Positions 24,875 to 36,614 of a stretch of 64,000 bases of DNA are shown here, in pieces. Each line of letters begins with the position of its first letter. Position 1 is the stretch's first letter. The position numbers and the translations under genes are program-made. Source of the stretch: Vitrella brassicaformis (Eukaryota; Sar; Vitrellaceae); assembly GCA_001179505.1 (NCBI GenBank), contig CDMY01000227.1, positions 256,558-320,557 of the forward strand, written 5' to 3'. The notes under the pieces are model-generated. The model did not search any database and had not been told where the DNA came from. It saw only the letters and a program-made list of their open reading frames with translations.

Positions 24875-27555
24875 ATGAACGCCTTTCAGGATCTGATGCG
24901 AATTCAAACTTTCCGCAGCTGCCGCAATGCCGCAAGGGCGTGTCAGCGGCTCAACATGTCAACACAGGCGGCAGGTGACTCATCCCGGGCGTCCCCTGCC
25001 ATCACCAGCGGCACAGGCGACATCTCATCCACTGCATTCTGGGGCCGCACAAGCATCACAGCCCAGGTAGGTGCGGTGCGCTGACACACACAACCACACA
25101 ACCACAACCACATCTCTCTTTACGCGCATGAGTGCAGGTAGGGGTGTCTGTGTGTGTGTGTGTGTGGTGCAGTTGTGGGCTGAGAGGCGGAAGGCGCTGG
25201 TGGACATACCAGATCCAACATGTGCTTCGACGCCCGGGGCGATAAAGCACCGGTTGAAGGACGACAAGACGGCGGCCGAGTCGAGAGTGGTGCTCAGCCT
25301 GCCCCTCAAGTCAGGTGAGCAATGTGTCAGTGGAGTGGGAGCTTCCCCTGCAGTGCAGCGACGTGTTTGCGTGTGGTTTGTGTTTGGCTTGTGTGAGTGC
25401 AGATCCTCTCCTGCGGCAGCAATATGAGGTGAAAGCAGCACAACACACCACTGCACAGACGACCTTGTTTGTGTGTACGTCTGCGCACTCGTTGTTTATC
25501 TTTGTGCACACAGAACTTTCGGTGACTTGACAGCCTCCCTCCCTCCCTCCCCCACACACGTACAAGAGAGGATGATGGGGAACTGTGCCCCTCCACCTGG
25601 CCTGCCTGCCTACGTGTGCGTGATTGCTCAGGGGAGGTGTCCGGTTTGGAAGGATCCTGGAGGACATGGTGAGTAACGCCCGACCAGTGTCGCTTCTGCT
25701 CTGTTCATGTCAATGCCTGTTTGTCCTTCTGCGGTTGGTTGTGTGTGCTGTTGTGTAGGATGCCGTGAGCGGCAATGTGGTGTTCCACCACACCCTCCCC
25801 CGCCACCTCTCGCTCGTCACAGCAGCCGTCGACAGGCTGGACCTGCAGGAACAAATTCCACTCGGTCGGTGATGGATTGAGCAGCGTGCCAGCTGTCGAC
25901 GCGTGTGTGCGCTTCGCTTCGTTGGCCGTGTCGTGAACGTAATGTGTAGATGAGGACCTTGAGTTTCGCGGCCGGCTGACCTGGTGTGGGCGGTCCTCAA
26001 TGGAGTGTCAGGTGGCCCTGGTGTCTGTGGGTGCGTCGTCTTGCCTGTCATCCTACCTCTGCAAAGCCACTTTCGTCTTTGTGGCACTTGACCCGCAAAC
26101 CGGCCGAAGCACCAAGGCACGCACCTACACAGAGACAAGCCAGCAGCTAGCTGCAGGGCTGACTCTCTGTGCGAGTGTGTGTGTGTGTGTGTGCGTGTTG
26201 ATTCAGGTGCCCACGTTGATAGCTGACGATCCTGACGACGAGCGGCTCTTCAGCGAGGGGGAGCAGAACAAGAAGAGACGGAAACATCAGCAGGAGGTTA
26301 GTACGACCCGCAAAGATCTTTACACACACACATCACCTCTCTCCATGCGTGGATGCGTCCTTTGCCAGCATGCATTGGAGCATCGGCCGCCATCAGAGGC
26401 TGAAATCCACCTCATACACGAGTTCTTCAGGTCGGCCAGAAACATGTACCAAACACTATCCCCTCTTGATTTATCTCGTGCGCACGTGTGGCGCGTCAGG
26501 CATCGGGCGCAGTTGTTCCAATCCGTGCAGCCCATCCAGAGAGGCTGTGACGCCACCACGTCGTCTGCCTTTATCGAGGAGTCGTGTCTGCCCTCACCCC
26601 CACAAACAGGTGAGCCAGCTTACATCCACGAATTTATCACATTGAATGACCCATCTCAATGTGTGTGTGTGTGTGCAGGTGGGGCGAGTGCTTTGGCGGG
26701 GGGTGTTGATCGCGGTGATCCCTTCGTGAGCCTCAAGAGCACCCAGATGCAGTCGGTCGTCGTCTGCCATCCACAAGAGAGAAACACCAGGGTATCACAC
26801 ACACAGACAGCACACCACTGTCACACGGCGATGCTCCCTTGACATTCCATCCATCGTCCCTTAGGGCAAGATCTTCGGCGGCTACCTGATGCGACAAGCC
26901 TACGAGTTGGCCTTCTCGACGGCCAGCATGTTCTTCGGCCCCCTGGCCACGGTTCACCTGTACGCCGCGGACGAGATCGTCTTCCACCACCCAGTGGAGA
27001 TCGGCAGCGTCCTCACCTTCACCGCCAAAGTGGTCTACACGCCAATCGACAGTGGCGACAGTGGCAGTAGAGGCGGATCATCGCGGGTGCAGCCGCCCTC
27101 CCTCGCTGACCATGCATGCCAGGTGCCTCACTACACACTCACACACACACACAGCGAGAGAGGGAGAGGGAGAGGGAGAGGGAGAGAGAGGGAGAGGAGC
27201 TCTATGCAAAGTCATGTGCGTGTGTGTGCAGATGAAGGTGGCATGTTTGGTGACCCATTTCGGTCAGAACAAGCAGTACCTGTCCAACACGTTCCACTTC
27301 ACATTCACTTCCTCCCTCAACGGCCAGGGTCAGGGGGCTGCCGGCACTGGCAACGGTTGCCAGGGGGTGCACGTCCGGCCTGAGAGCTACGAAGAAGGTA
27401 CAAAGGAACGAACAGCAAGACATATGTCACACATCGGTCATGTGCTTGTGTGGTTGTGTGGGTGTGGTTCAGCGATGGAGTGGGTCGACGGGCGGCGCCG
27501 CTTTCTGCGCAGCAAGGCCCTCAGCGAGGGCATGCCCACAGAGGAACTTACGTGA
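24875..27555 (+). CDS. ACOT9-type double-hotdog acyl-CoA thioesterase
   Basis: Hydrolyses acyl-CoA to free fatty acid and CoA, most likely in mitochondria. Fourteen exons close in phase to 519 residues. They include an 8-nt micro-exon at 25514-25521 that restores NFRGGVRFGRILEDM, a signature of the first hotdog domain. The first domain continues with EFRGRLTWCGRSSMECQ and ATFVFVALDP. A linker rich in Glu/Lys contains PPSEAEIHLIHEFF. The second domain has CHPQERNTRGKIFGGYLMRQ and ADEIVFHHPVEIG. The N-terminus (MNAFQDLMRIQTFRSCRNAA) is Arg-rich and amphipathic, like a mitochondrial presequence. The intron at 26117-26206 appears to be GC-AG. Length and the two-domain order fit the ACOT9/ACOT10 group. 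Substrate chain length cannot be read from the sequence. Confidence 0.9.
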
Positions 27556-27958
27556 CGGTGTCATTATAGTGTGGATGTTCCGTAGACTTTTTCGATGTCC
27601 TTCATGATCATGCTCTGACAGGACAGTCGTCAGCGTCTCTTTTGTACCACACTTGACTGCAATGCATTCTATGGCATGCTATTGCTGGTAGGGAGCAATG
27701 ACAGCTCTCATAGCGTGACGTGTGTGCATCTCAATGGCTAGGCGTCTCTCTCTGCAACTCTCCGAGCAAAGGAGCACTTTTTGCTCGGAGCGCTTCTGCT
27801 CCCCCAGCTGAAGGCAAAGACTAAATCGCTCACGAAACCCAGCAAATCGTCACGCACAAATCGTCACCACATGCACCACCCTGTCACCGGCCGAAGCACC
27901 CCGCCACACGCCTATCAACTCCCCAGGCCAGGGAGGGATCCTATCGTCCGATGCATCG
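27556..27958. other. Convergent 3' intergenic region with a hairpin
   Basis: Between two convergent genes. The main structure is a perfect 11-bp inverted repeat (CTCCGAGCAAA at 27760-27770, TTTGCTCGGAG at 27780-27790) with a 9-nt loop. No exon is supported. Confidence 0.5.
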
Positions 27959-29227
27959 TCACCATTTCTCGACGTAAGGCCGCATCTCCTGCTCATGGCT
28001 CCACGCAGTCTTGTCCTGTGTGTGCAGGGACCAGTAGGTCTCAGCCATCGCGTCGGGGTTCAGCAGGCTGTCGATGGGACGGTCAGGCTGCCTGCACACA
28101 CACAATACGTGACACGCTCACATGCACGTCTTCTTGTCGGCCGACGTGTGTGTGTGTGTGTGTCCAGATCTCTCTGCTTTTTTTACATCTCTCGGATTTT
28201 CGGCGTATCGATTTGTCCGTCAACAACCGCAAGCACACCACCCACACACGAGTGGCCGTCCACCTCCCTCTCTGTATGTGTATGTGGTGGTTTTGAGGTT
28301 GCCTTGCTTACTGATGTGTGCCACGTGTATGCCTTCGGGCATCAGTTCTCTGGCCATGCACTGCGCCAGCGCCCGGAGGGCAAACTTGTGCACCGCAAGG
28401 TTGTAGAAACTCTTTCCGCCTCTCAGGCTGGCCGTCGCACCCGTCAACAGAATTGTCCCTAATCGACAGATGCCACACACAGACTCATTAGTGCATCCAT
28501 CACTTCTGTGCGTGTGTGTGTGTGTCTGTCTGGAGGGCCAATGACTCTGACCCTTCTTCTGCGCCGTCATGGCGGGAACGACCTCTTTGGATGCGATGAA
28601 GGCGCCCGTGCAGCCCACCTTCATGTTGGTCTCGAACTGGTCTGTGGGCGTGTCCACCAGCTTGGCAGGGGGCCATGACGTCCTGCCGCCCGCATTCCAC
28701 ACCTACCCAACCAATGTGCACATACATCTTCGCCAACTTGCCGTCGTAGTGTGCCTGTGTTTCTGACCAGGACTTCCACATCGCCAAGCCTCTCGCGAAT
28801 CGTGCGAAAGGCCTCCTTAATGCTCGGCTCGCTGGTCCCGTCAGCAGGCACACACAAGGCCTGACCACCTGGCGCCATCCGTACAGCATGCACCTCCTGA
28901 GCTGCAACGCTTCTACATGCCTTCCTTTTCGATGGCCTCTTTGACGGGGCTGAGGTTGTTCATATCTCGCGACATCAGCGCCACCTTGTAGCCACCACGG
29001 GCGAACCGCCTGCAGACACACACAACAAGACAGTCAGGCAATGGCAAATTGGCAATGGCCACCCATCTTTCCCCCTCTGCGTACCTTGCGACGGCTTGCC
29101 CGAGCCCCGGGCCCACTCCAACGACCACGGCACATCCAAAAGTCGCCACCACTCGCACACTCACTGGTTTTGCGTCAGATCCTAAGCGCCGGAGATCCCG
29201 CCTTTCAAAACTTCCCCGGCAATTCAT
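27959..29227 (-). CDS. Short-chain dehydrogenase/reductase (SDR), atypical active site
   Basis: Rossmann-fold NAD(P)-dependent oxidoreductase. The first exon encodes AVVVGVGPGLGQAVAR, the nucleotide-binding Gly motif. The next exons give GYKVALMSRD, then GGQALCVPADGTSEPS after a 52-nt GC-AG intron (28869-28920), then VWNAGGRTSW, the NAG motif of SDRs. GTILLTGATASLRGG and KFALRALAQCMARELMPEG follow. Residues that should form YxxxK read YNLAVHK, so the usual Tyr-Lys spacing is missing, as in the SDR subgroup with an ALAxxKFALR helix. The last two exons encode IVDGQIDTPKIREM and a C-terminus ending in MRPYVEKW. The acceptor of the IVDG exon is GG instead of AG (28227-28228). Substrate unknown. 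Confidence 0.82.
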
Positions 29228-29603
29228 GTCTCAAGACAAACTGACCGATACTCGATTGAGACACTTCCATGCCATGATCATGCTACCACAGTAGTCATTG
29301 CATTCTATTGGGGACATGTGTGCATCTAGCGAAGTGTCGCTCTCTGTCTGACGAGAGGCCGGGTGCGGATTAACGGCTGCAGAAACAGTGGACGCAGACG
29401 CGACAAGACAGACAGACGGCACTTTGTTGCAACATGTAAGGCTGGTGTTGTCATTTCCCTCCTATGCACCCCATGCACCAACGGGTACGTACCAAGAACG
29501 AAAAATAAGACAGATGGATCAAAGATATACAGCACGGGACAGAGAAACGGACGCAAAAAATACCGGCTGACGGACGGACATGTGCAGTCCATGTAAGTAT
29601 CGA
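29228..29603. other. Intergenic region between two minus-strand genes
   Basis: This is the 5' flank of the dehydrogenase and the 3' flank of the MFS gene. No exon, RNA gene or clear promoter motif was found. Confidence 0.45.
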
Positions 29604-31565
29604 TTATGAAGCTGTCGCTTCCTTCTCTTTGCTCTCGTTCTTCTCATCATCATGGTCAGGCGCTGCGCCGCCTTCTGGTTGAGCCGCCTGCTGCAGACTT
29701 GAAAACTGCATCGAGACACCCTCCCTTTGCCGCTTCTTGTCCAGCCAGGTTGACCTCACCCACAGGGCCGTGAAAAATGCACACGCCATGAACATCACAA
29801 GCGCGGCGAAACCAAATGCTGTGGGGTAATTGATCTTGTCGGCCAGAAACCCCGCACACGGCGGGCCCATGAGGAGTGCCACCCCGATACCCATGTAGAC
29901 AAACCCCAGAGCACATGGCAGCTGGTCCTTGCCGACGATATCGGCACATATGACGGGCGTGAGAGCGATGTACGCGCCGGAAGAGACACCGAATACCACG
30001 GCGAAGACCATCAGCCGGGCAACGTCGGTGGCGACGGCGAGGAAGGCGATGTCGAGAGCCATCAGTGTGGTGCCAATCCAGTAGATGCGAATGTGCCCAA
30101 ACACATCTGCGGCCTTGCCAACGAGGCCTCGGCCGACAGTAGAGCCAGCACCGAAGGCCGTGACGCATAAGGCGGCCTTAGATGAAGATAGGCCGTTCTC
30201 CATGCCCCTGCATCCAATCCACGCAGAGACATGAGACCAGACGGAGACATGTGTGTGGGCGCCTCGCCTCACCATGCGGGCAGGTGTGCGAATGGGGAGA
30301 AGTAGGCAAAGCCTCCACAGAAGCAGCCAAGGAAAAGCAGGACAAACCTCGAGTCGCGGAAGGGGGAGACATCGAAGTGCATGGGGGGCAGCAGCCGCAT
30401 CAGGGAAGACTGCTTCTTCAGGCGCTTGGAGGGCGACTGCTGTGCAGGCACTGAAGCCTTTTTTGCCCCACAGCCACCACCCTCCTCAGCCTGCGAAGAT
30501 GACGGCCTGGGGATGCCGTTACTAGCTGCTGGGTCTTCGTTCTGGTCGCCGTGTGTCTCCTCCAGCGGCACTGTCTTGAAGTACCCGGCCTGCTCGTCGA
30601 TGACGACCTGCACGCCGGCCTCGTCCTCGTCACTCGCCGCACCTAGAGACGATGACGTCTCTTTGGCTGCTTGCTGATGCTTCCCATCGCCTTCGGGCTC
30701 GTGGTGCTGCCCGTGGGGTATGTTGAAGAAGAATGATGCGAAGAGAATGGCACCCGAGCACACGCCAGCCTGGAACCGGAGGGTGTCTCGCCAGCCGGCT
30801 TGGACGAGAAGAGCATTGAAGGTGGGGGCGAGGGCCAGAGTGCCGATGCCGCTGCCGCACACTGCCAGGCCTGCATAAACGCGTGTGCGGCGTGGGAGGG
30901 GAGAGACATGGCAGGAAAACAAGTGGTCTTACCTGTTGCAGTGGCCCTTGTCTTTGAGAAGTGTAGAGCGATGATCGTTATGCACGACCTGAAAATGCAC
31001 ACGGCACAATAAGGGGATGTGACGGTTTCTCGATGGACATGTACGTATCATAGACGGTTACATGTATGAGAGGCCGAAGCCCTGCCCCAGGACGATCCCG
31101 TAGGTCAGGAACAGCTGCCATATGTCCGTCACGAAGGAACTCAGCAGCAGACCGGCCAGCACCATCACCGTGCTGACCCTCGCCATCCTCCTGTGGCCGT
31201 AGTTCCTCACAAGCGCACCGTTGACGGCACCGAATAAGTAGAAGCAGCACACCATGATGGAATACACGAGAGCAGCCATGGCCTGAACACACACAGCACA
31301 CACATGGGGAAGCGTCATGCACCATCAGTTGGCGCCTTACGTACCTTGGTGGTTCCAAATGCCTCCATGAGGAAGGGCAAGAACACGCCCTGCGGGCACA
31401 AAGAGGAGAGGAAAGACAATTGATGGCGTGATTTCTGGCACACGTATGTATGGGGTCTTTTGTCTGTGTTGAGCTGACAAATGTGTTCATGGTGCCAAGC
31501 GAGGAGAAGTGTACGAGCCATGAGGCCATCACCACAACCCAGTTGTGCCGCCAGTCATCCATCAT
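29604..31565 (-). CDS. MFS transporter, monocarboxylate-porter type
   Basis: Major facilitator protein, likely moving a small organic acid across a membrane. Exon 1 (31479-31565) encodes MMDDWRHNWVVVMASWLVHF, matching the conserved first helix of monocarboxylate porters. Exon 2 (31345-31389) gives GVFLPFLMEAFGTTK, the loop and start of helix 2 that is typical of this family. Exon 3 (31062-31282) carries RNYGHRRMARVST, the loop between helices 2 and 3. Further helices follow in GLAVCGSGIGTLALAPTFNA and SRFVLLFLGCFCGGFAYF. Between the two six-helix halves is a long acidic, Gln- and Ser-rich cytosolic loop of about 100 residues. The second half has GRGLVGKAADVFG and ends with a charged tail. The substrate (lactate, pyruvate or another monocarboxylate) is inferred from family resemblance only. 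Confidence 0.87.
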
Positions 31566-31764
31566 CCTGTTGACTGCGCAATTGTCGCTGCGCTATAAAG
31601 AAGGGGCCGCTCTAGGCTATGCAGGCAGAGTGGGAGAGATCGGCAGAACGGGGAAAGAGCCACGAAGAGAGCGGCCCCCACTGCGTGCGAGCTTGAGACA
31701 GGATGCGGCCCCCCCTCAAGCTCTCGGCACGAAGGTCCAAGCGAAGGTCCAAGCGAAGATCATC
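31566..31764. promoter_or_regulatory. Short bidirectional promoter region
   Basis: 199 bp between divergent start codons of the MFS gene and the secreted-protein gene. It carries GCGAGCTT at 31687-31694, the core repeated in other promoter regions, and a tandem GCGAAGGTCCAA direct repeat at about 31729-31753. Confidence 0.4.
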
Positions 31765-32451
31765 ATGTCACCGCTGGCGGCTTCAGTCTTCTTGTTCCTG
31801 CTGGGCCTTCAACTTCAAGTTGGCGCATTCAAGCAGCATGGTATTAGTTGGTCAAGCACCCCCCTCACATCCCCTCACTAGTATATGCATGCATCCCACT
31901 GATCCTGCATACGTGTGCACTCTCGTTCTCGCATGCAGGCCAGGCCCCTCCTGATGTCTCCCTGGCGCCCACTCAAGCGACGGCCTACCTCTGCTCGTAC
32001 AAGGCGTTCGATAAGTTGCCGTCGAAGTCAGAGGAACGATACAAGAGGCACTCGTCGAGCCTCGGCAAAGGTAGTGGTCTTGTTTGTCCGTGGTGCTTTC
32101 AGAGAAATCATTGCTCATCCTGATACTTGCCTGTTCATTGCAGAGTGTTCGCCCGCCAGTCCACTGAAGCGTGCTGCAGCGGGAGTTGGCGCCGGTTTGG
32201 TCGCCCCATTCAGCGGCCTCAAGAGGGTCGGAGAGCACGCCGACTATGCCTTCGGCTTCGGAATACCCCTCTACACTCGCACCAGGTTCGACAAGCTCAT
32301 GACGACAGCCCGCTCGGGGGACTCCGCCTGCACGGGGTTTGGCTTTCACTGCCGGAGCAAGGAGGATCCTGACAGCACCCCCTGTGCTGTCGGGCAAGAC
32401 AAGACGGAGTGCTCCTGCTGCTACGAGTATGAGGCACCCAGTCCTGCTTAA
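31765..32451 (+). CDS. Small secreted cysteine-rich protein
   Basis: Unrecognised 171-residue protein; exons 31765-31840, 31939-32070 and 32144-32451 close in phase. The first exon is a clear signal peptide (MSPLAASVFLFLLGLQLQVGA). The mature part has a middle section with a Gly/Ala stretch (AAAGVGAGLVAPFSG) and a C-terminal region with clustered cysteines (ACTGFGFHC, then ECSCC), which suggests disulfide bonding outside the cytosol. No known domain was identified. A surface, extracellular or endomembrane-lumen protein is likely; a toxin or enzyme role cannot be claimed. Confidence 0.65.
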
Positions 32452-32508
32452 AGGCTGAAATGCACTCAGAGCCCTGCATGCGACTGTTCGTCTCTGTTCA
32501 CACAAACA

Positions 32509-32546
<38 letters not shown>

Positions 32547-33308
32547 CAAGATGCCTTTTTCTTTTATGGCCGGGAGACACGATGAATGCAATCACGCTCT
32601 GACTTGGAACACACAGGGCCTTCACGATGGATGGCGCACTGACTAACACTAACGAAGGGCGACGAGTGAGTGTCTTGAGTGTCAAGCAGTGACAGGAGCA
32701 TTCGAAAATGTCGACGTGTACTGGCTGCGATGGCCATCGTGCCTGACGCAAACCATCTACGCATGTATTGTATGCCACACCGCACTCAACTTCCTCCTTT
32801 CTCCCTCCTTCCCTCCCTCTCTCCCTCTCTCCCTCTCTCCCTTCCTCAACGCAGACACAAACCAGCACATACAAGCCGCCCTCTTATTCTCTTGTCTGTC
32901 GGTCTGCTTGATCCCCTGTCATGCTGCTTGATCCCTCCGCCGCCTCTGTCTTCGGCGGCGGAGGTGCGGCCACATCCATCCATCCATCAACCCATCGTCC
33001 GTCAGCATGTTGGGCGGCGGCAGAGAGGGAGTGAGGGAGGTGGGGCGAGGCTGGTGGTGTTGAGGTTGTATGTGGACGTCTATCTGGGAATATGCATGTG
33101 TCTTGCTTGGATGGTAGTCTTTTCCAGTAACCCCCCGGCCCAACGTCCCTCCCTTTCGTGCATCGGAGCGACAGCAATCAGTCACCAGCTCTCTCACTCA
33201 TGGATTGCACACATTCGCTCAGACAAACAGACAAACAAACACAAATATCAACCAGTCCGCCAGACTCTCAGACTCTGCTGCCTGCTCCTTCCTGTCTTTT
33301 CCGTCCAC
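32452..33308. other. Convergent 3' intergenic region with simple repeats
   Basis: Contains a (CA)n then (GA)n run at about 32505-32548, a CT-rich tract at about 32797-32845 and CCAT repeats near 32975-32990. No exon or RNA gene is supported. Confidence 0.5.
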
Positions 33309-36300
33309 TCAGCAGTCGAGGGCGTAACGCGATGATGAGGCGCCAAACTCGCTCACAAACTGATACACACGTGATACGAGGCAGGAGACATGCAGTGGGC
33401 ACCGTGTTCGACATCATGGGGTGTGTGTGTTTGCGGTTTGTGTGCTTACGTCTCCGTATGAGACGCGTCCATTTTTGCTCTTGTCGAGTCGGTTGATGAG
33501 GGCCAGCAGGTCCCTCTCCGTCACGGCAACACCGTAATTGCGCAGCGCATTCCTGAGCTCGTCGATGGTCAGGTAGCCATCCTGATCGCTGCACTCATAA
33601 GATAAGGACAAAGGTTATCCAAGTAAGTATCTGTGCATCCAGGTGTTGCGTACGCGTCGATGGCTTTGAATGCCTCAAAGAGGTCGATGCCACGCAGAGA
33701 CGAACGGTGGGACTCGGCTGTCATCTCAGCCTGCAATCGGCCAGATAGACATGGAAGATCACATCACATCACACATGCAAGGTAAGAGGTGGCTGCCAGT
33801 GGCGTGTCTGTGTGTCTGTCTGTCTTGCTGGCCTGCCTGCATCAGTTGTCTGAATGTCTGTCCGATGAGTGCCCTCGTGTCGAGAGCAAACCACTGCGGC
33901 CCCGACACCTCAAGAGGGGATCGGTGGGCCGGCATGCGGTTGGCGAGCATCTCGGCATAGTGGGGATCGTGGGGCAAGAACGCGTCGGCCAAATCGGAAT
34001 AGCGGAGCCTACACACGCATCGCATCGCATCCACAGACAGCAACCGATGACTGACCATCGGTTTTCGCCGTCCCTTCCACCCACCCGAGTCAGTCAGTGT
34101 TACGTTACCTACCTGCCGTCTCCCCCCTTAACGTATCGTTTGAGCAGCATGTCGACCTCGCAGTTGGTCGGGTACACGCCCACCACGCGCATGCCCTCCG
34201 TCACCTCGTACCGACTGACGCTGCCGCGGCCACACTTGTCCAGCAGCTTGTAAAAATCCAACAAGTTGAAGTCAGACCTGCACACAACACATCAACATGG
34301 CCACCAACCAGCGGATGGATGCACGGTCTAGTCTCATCTAGATAATCACCTGAGAGCCAGGTCCTGTCTGGTCCGCTCCAGCTCCCTATCGGCGATGATC
34401 TGGTCCCGTAGCACAGCCGTCACCTGCCGCACGTCAGCCATGCGGCAGGGCGGCACCAGCGGACACGTGGGCACTGGCGACGAGTACCGGAGGGCGCTGT
34501 AGGTCTGCGCCGGCTGGGTGTAGGACAGAGGCGGCGTGGCCCGGAGAGGGGGCGACCCGCCCGCCGCCCTTGTGCCAGCGTAGGAGGGAGCCGACTTGGA
34601 CAGCACGGGGGCGGGTGGCGGCGCCCTGTCTTGCTCGGGCGAGGGGGAGCGCTGAGACCAAAGACGCGGATGGATGGATGAGACACACAGCAATGAGACA
34701 TTCGCGTGGTCCGTACGATTTCAAGTTCACTCACCACTCGGGCTCCTTCCTCTGCCTCCTCTTCCTCCTTCTCCAGCTCACGACCTCGACGCGCAGGCGG
34801 CAAAGGCTCAGGCCGCCTGCACAAGACAGACAAGACACATGCATGCAACGAAGGCAATCCGTCATGCCTTCTCTCTGCCGCGTCGGTGCACACCCACTCG
34901 ATGTCTTCCTGCATTCGGTAGGGGTACGGTGCGCTGACGGCCATGCTCACGGCGCTGCCCTCAGGCGGTGGCGGCGGTGGCAGGGGTGTGGGTCGAGCAG
35001 GCATGCTTCGTTCTAGCGGCACGCGGGGCTCGGGCGTCTTGACGCGACGGGCCATGGCACTGCTCAGGAGGGGGGAACGGTCGCGGTCAGCATAATCAGC
35101 GTAGGCACTGCGGAGAGGGCTCACACCACGGCGAGGGGAGATGCTGATAGAAGAGAGACACGAACAGACAGACGTCAGGTGAGTGCACAGATCAGATGGA
35201 CATAGCGATGTGTAGTGTACCCCAGTTTGGATTGGAGCAGAAGTTTCTCCTCGTGGCGTCGCTCGCGGTCGACTCGTGAGTAGGTGAGCGGGGGGGCCTT
35301 GAAGCACGACAGGGGGCACTCAGTGGTGCGGGTGGTGGGCAGCACGGCATCCACAAACTCAACGTACGACAAACGGTCATCCTGATCTCTGCAAAGTTCC
35401 ACCAGCCGAGACAGGCAGCTGTCTGTGGTCTCCCTGCATGGTTGTCTGTCTGTCTGTTTGTCTGTCTGTCTGCGTACCGGTCGAGCCTTCTGAAGAGACT
35501 CTTGATGTCCAGAGGGAGGCTGTCGAGGGCGTACTCACGATACACGCGGTCCAGACCCTCTGAGAAAGAAGGCGTGGGCAACCACAGAGAGCGAAATGGT
35601 GAAATGCAGAAGCCAGCATGTGCCGTCCTCCTTCGGCATTCACCGGGTGTGAGGTATCCCTGTTGGAATCTGTCCAGGAATCTGAAGGCGTCCAGCAGGT
35701 TGAAGTCGTAGCGGCTGAACAGCACACGACGACGCACCTCCAAATCACGATACACCTGCACATGCGCATATGAATGCCATAAGCGGCTGGCTGCTTTGTG
35801 TTGCAGTGTTGTCCGTGCATTGCCTACGCATAGCTCTCGGTGCAGGAGTGCGCCCAATGTGCGTTCTGCGTCGGGGGCCAGCCGCATTGGCAGGGCGTAG
35901 CGGCTGCGCCCGGTGGCCAACGAACGAAGCACCACATCCTGCATGAGCAATGACAGACCCACCAGCACAGAGTGGCGTGTGAGCTTCTGTTGCATCCCTG
36001 TCTCACCGAGGGCAGGATGGCGTCCAGAAACCTGTAGAGACATGAGATGACGAGAGATACGTGGCAGGGAGACATGCTGCCAGCTTACTCAGCGTATGAG
36101 ACGCGGCCGTCCCCGTCCCTGTCGAAGTGTCTGACCAGATGGAATATCTCCGACTCAGCATTCACGCGCTCAACGTGATCCAGGAAATACAGGAAGTCGC
36201 TGCCTGCGCACATACACACACGCACATTAATGCAGCAACCACAGCAGAAGCTTCTCTCCCGTCTGGTTTGGTTGGCCTGCCTGAGTCACATACTTGTGAG

Positions 36301-36614
36301 CGATCCGTTTTGGAATCTGTCGAGGAGGCAGAATGCGGCGTAGGGCTCGAAGGTGGAGCACTCGGCCAACCGACACCGGAAGCCCTCAACCTGACAACAA
36401 GACCACAACTCCGACAGAGCATCCACTCATCACCTCCCTCCCCGTAGAGAAGCGAAAAGGAGCCCCCTAGGCTGTCTCTTTGTCTCGTCCACTTCTGACA
36501 GTGTGTCTTCCTGCCCTCCCCCCTCACGTATCGCCTCCCTACCTCCTGTTCGGCCTCCCCGACGGCCTTGAGGAAGCGCAGCAGAGAAAACTCCGACTCA
36601 CGACTCAACGCCAT
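33309..36614 (-). CDS. Multi-EF-hand calcium-binding protein
   Basis: Large multi-exon gene with no recognised name, start ATG at 36612-36614 and stop at 33309-33311. Repeated helix-loop-helix units are seen. A first helical part (SEFSLLRFLKAVGEAEQE) is followed by DRFQNGSLT and a canonical loop DRDGDGRVSYAE, then the related DRFQQGYLTP and the degenerate DQDDRLSYVEF. A long Pro/Arg-rich linker follows, holding a PPPPPP run and several SP sites. The C-terminal half has DKCGRGSVSRYEV, then two canonical loops DADQDGYLTIDE (formed across an exon junction) and DKSKNGRVSYGD. The protein ends SSSRYALDC. The paired DxF helix pattern suggests a calcium-responsive structural protein, possibly cytoskeletal. 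Exact exon borders in the linker are approximate. Confidence 0.75.

Noticed and set aside
30149-31153. Long plus-strand open frame opposite the MFS gene
   Set aside because: Antisense to exons with conserved transporter motifs. Long antisense frames are common in this GC-rich DNA.
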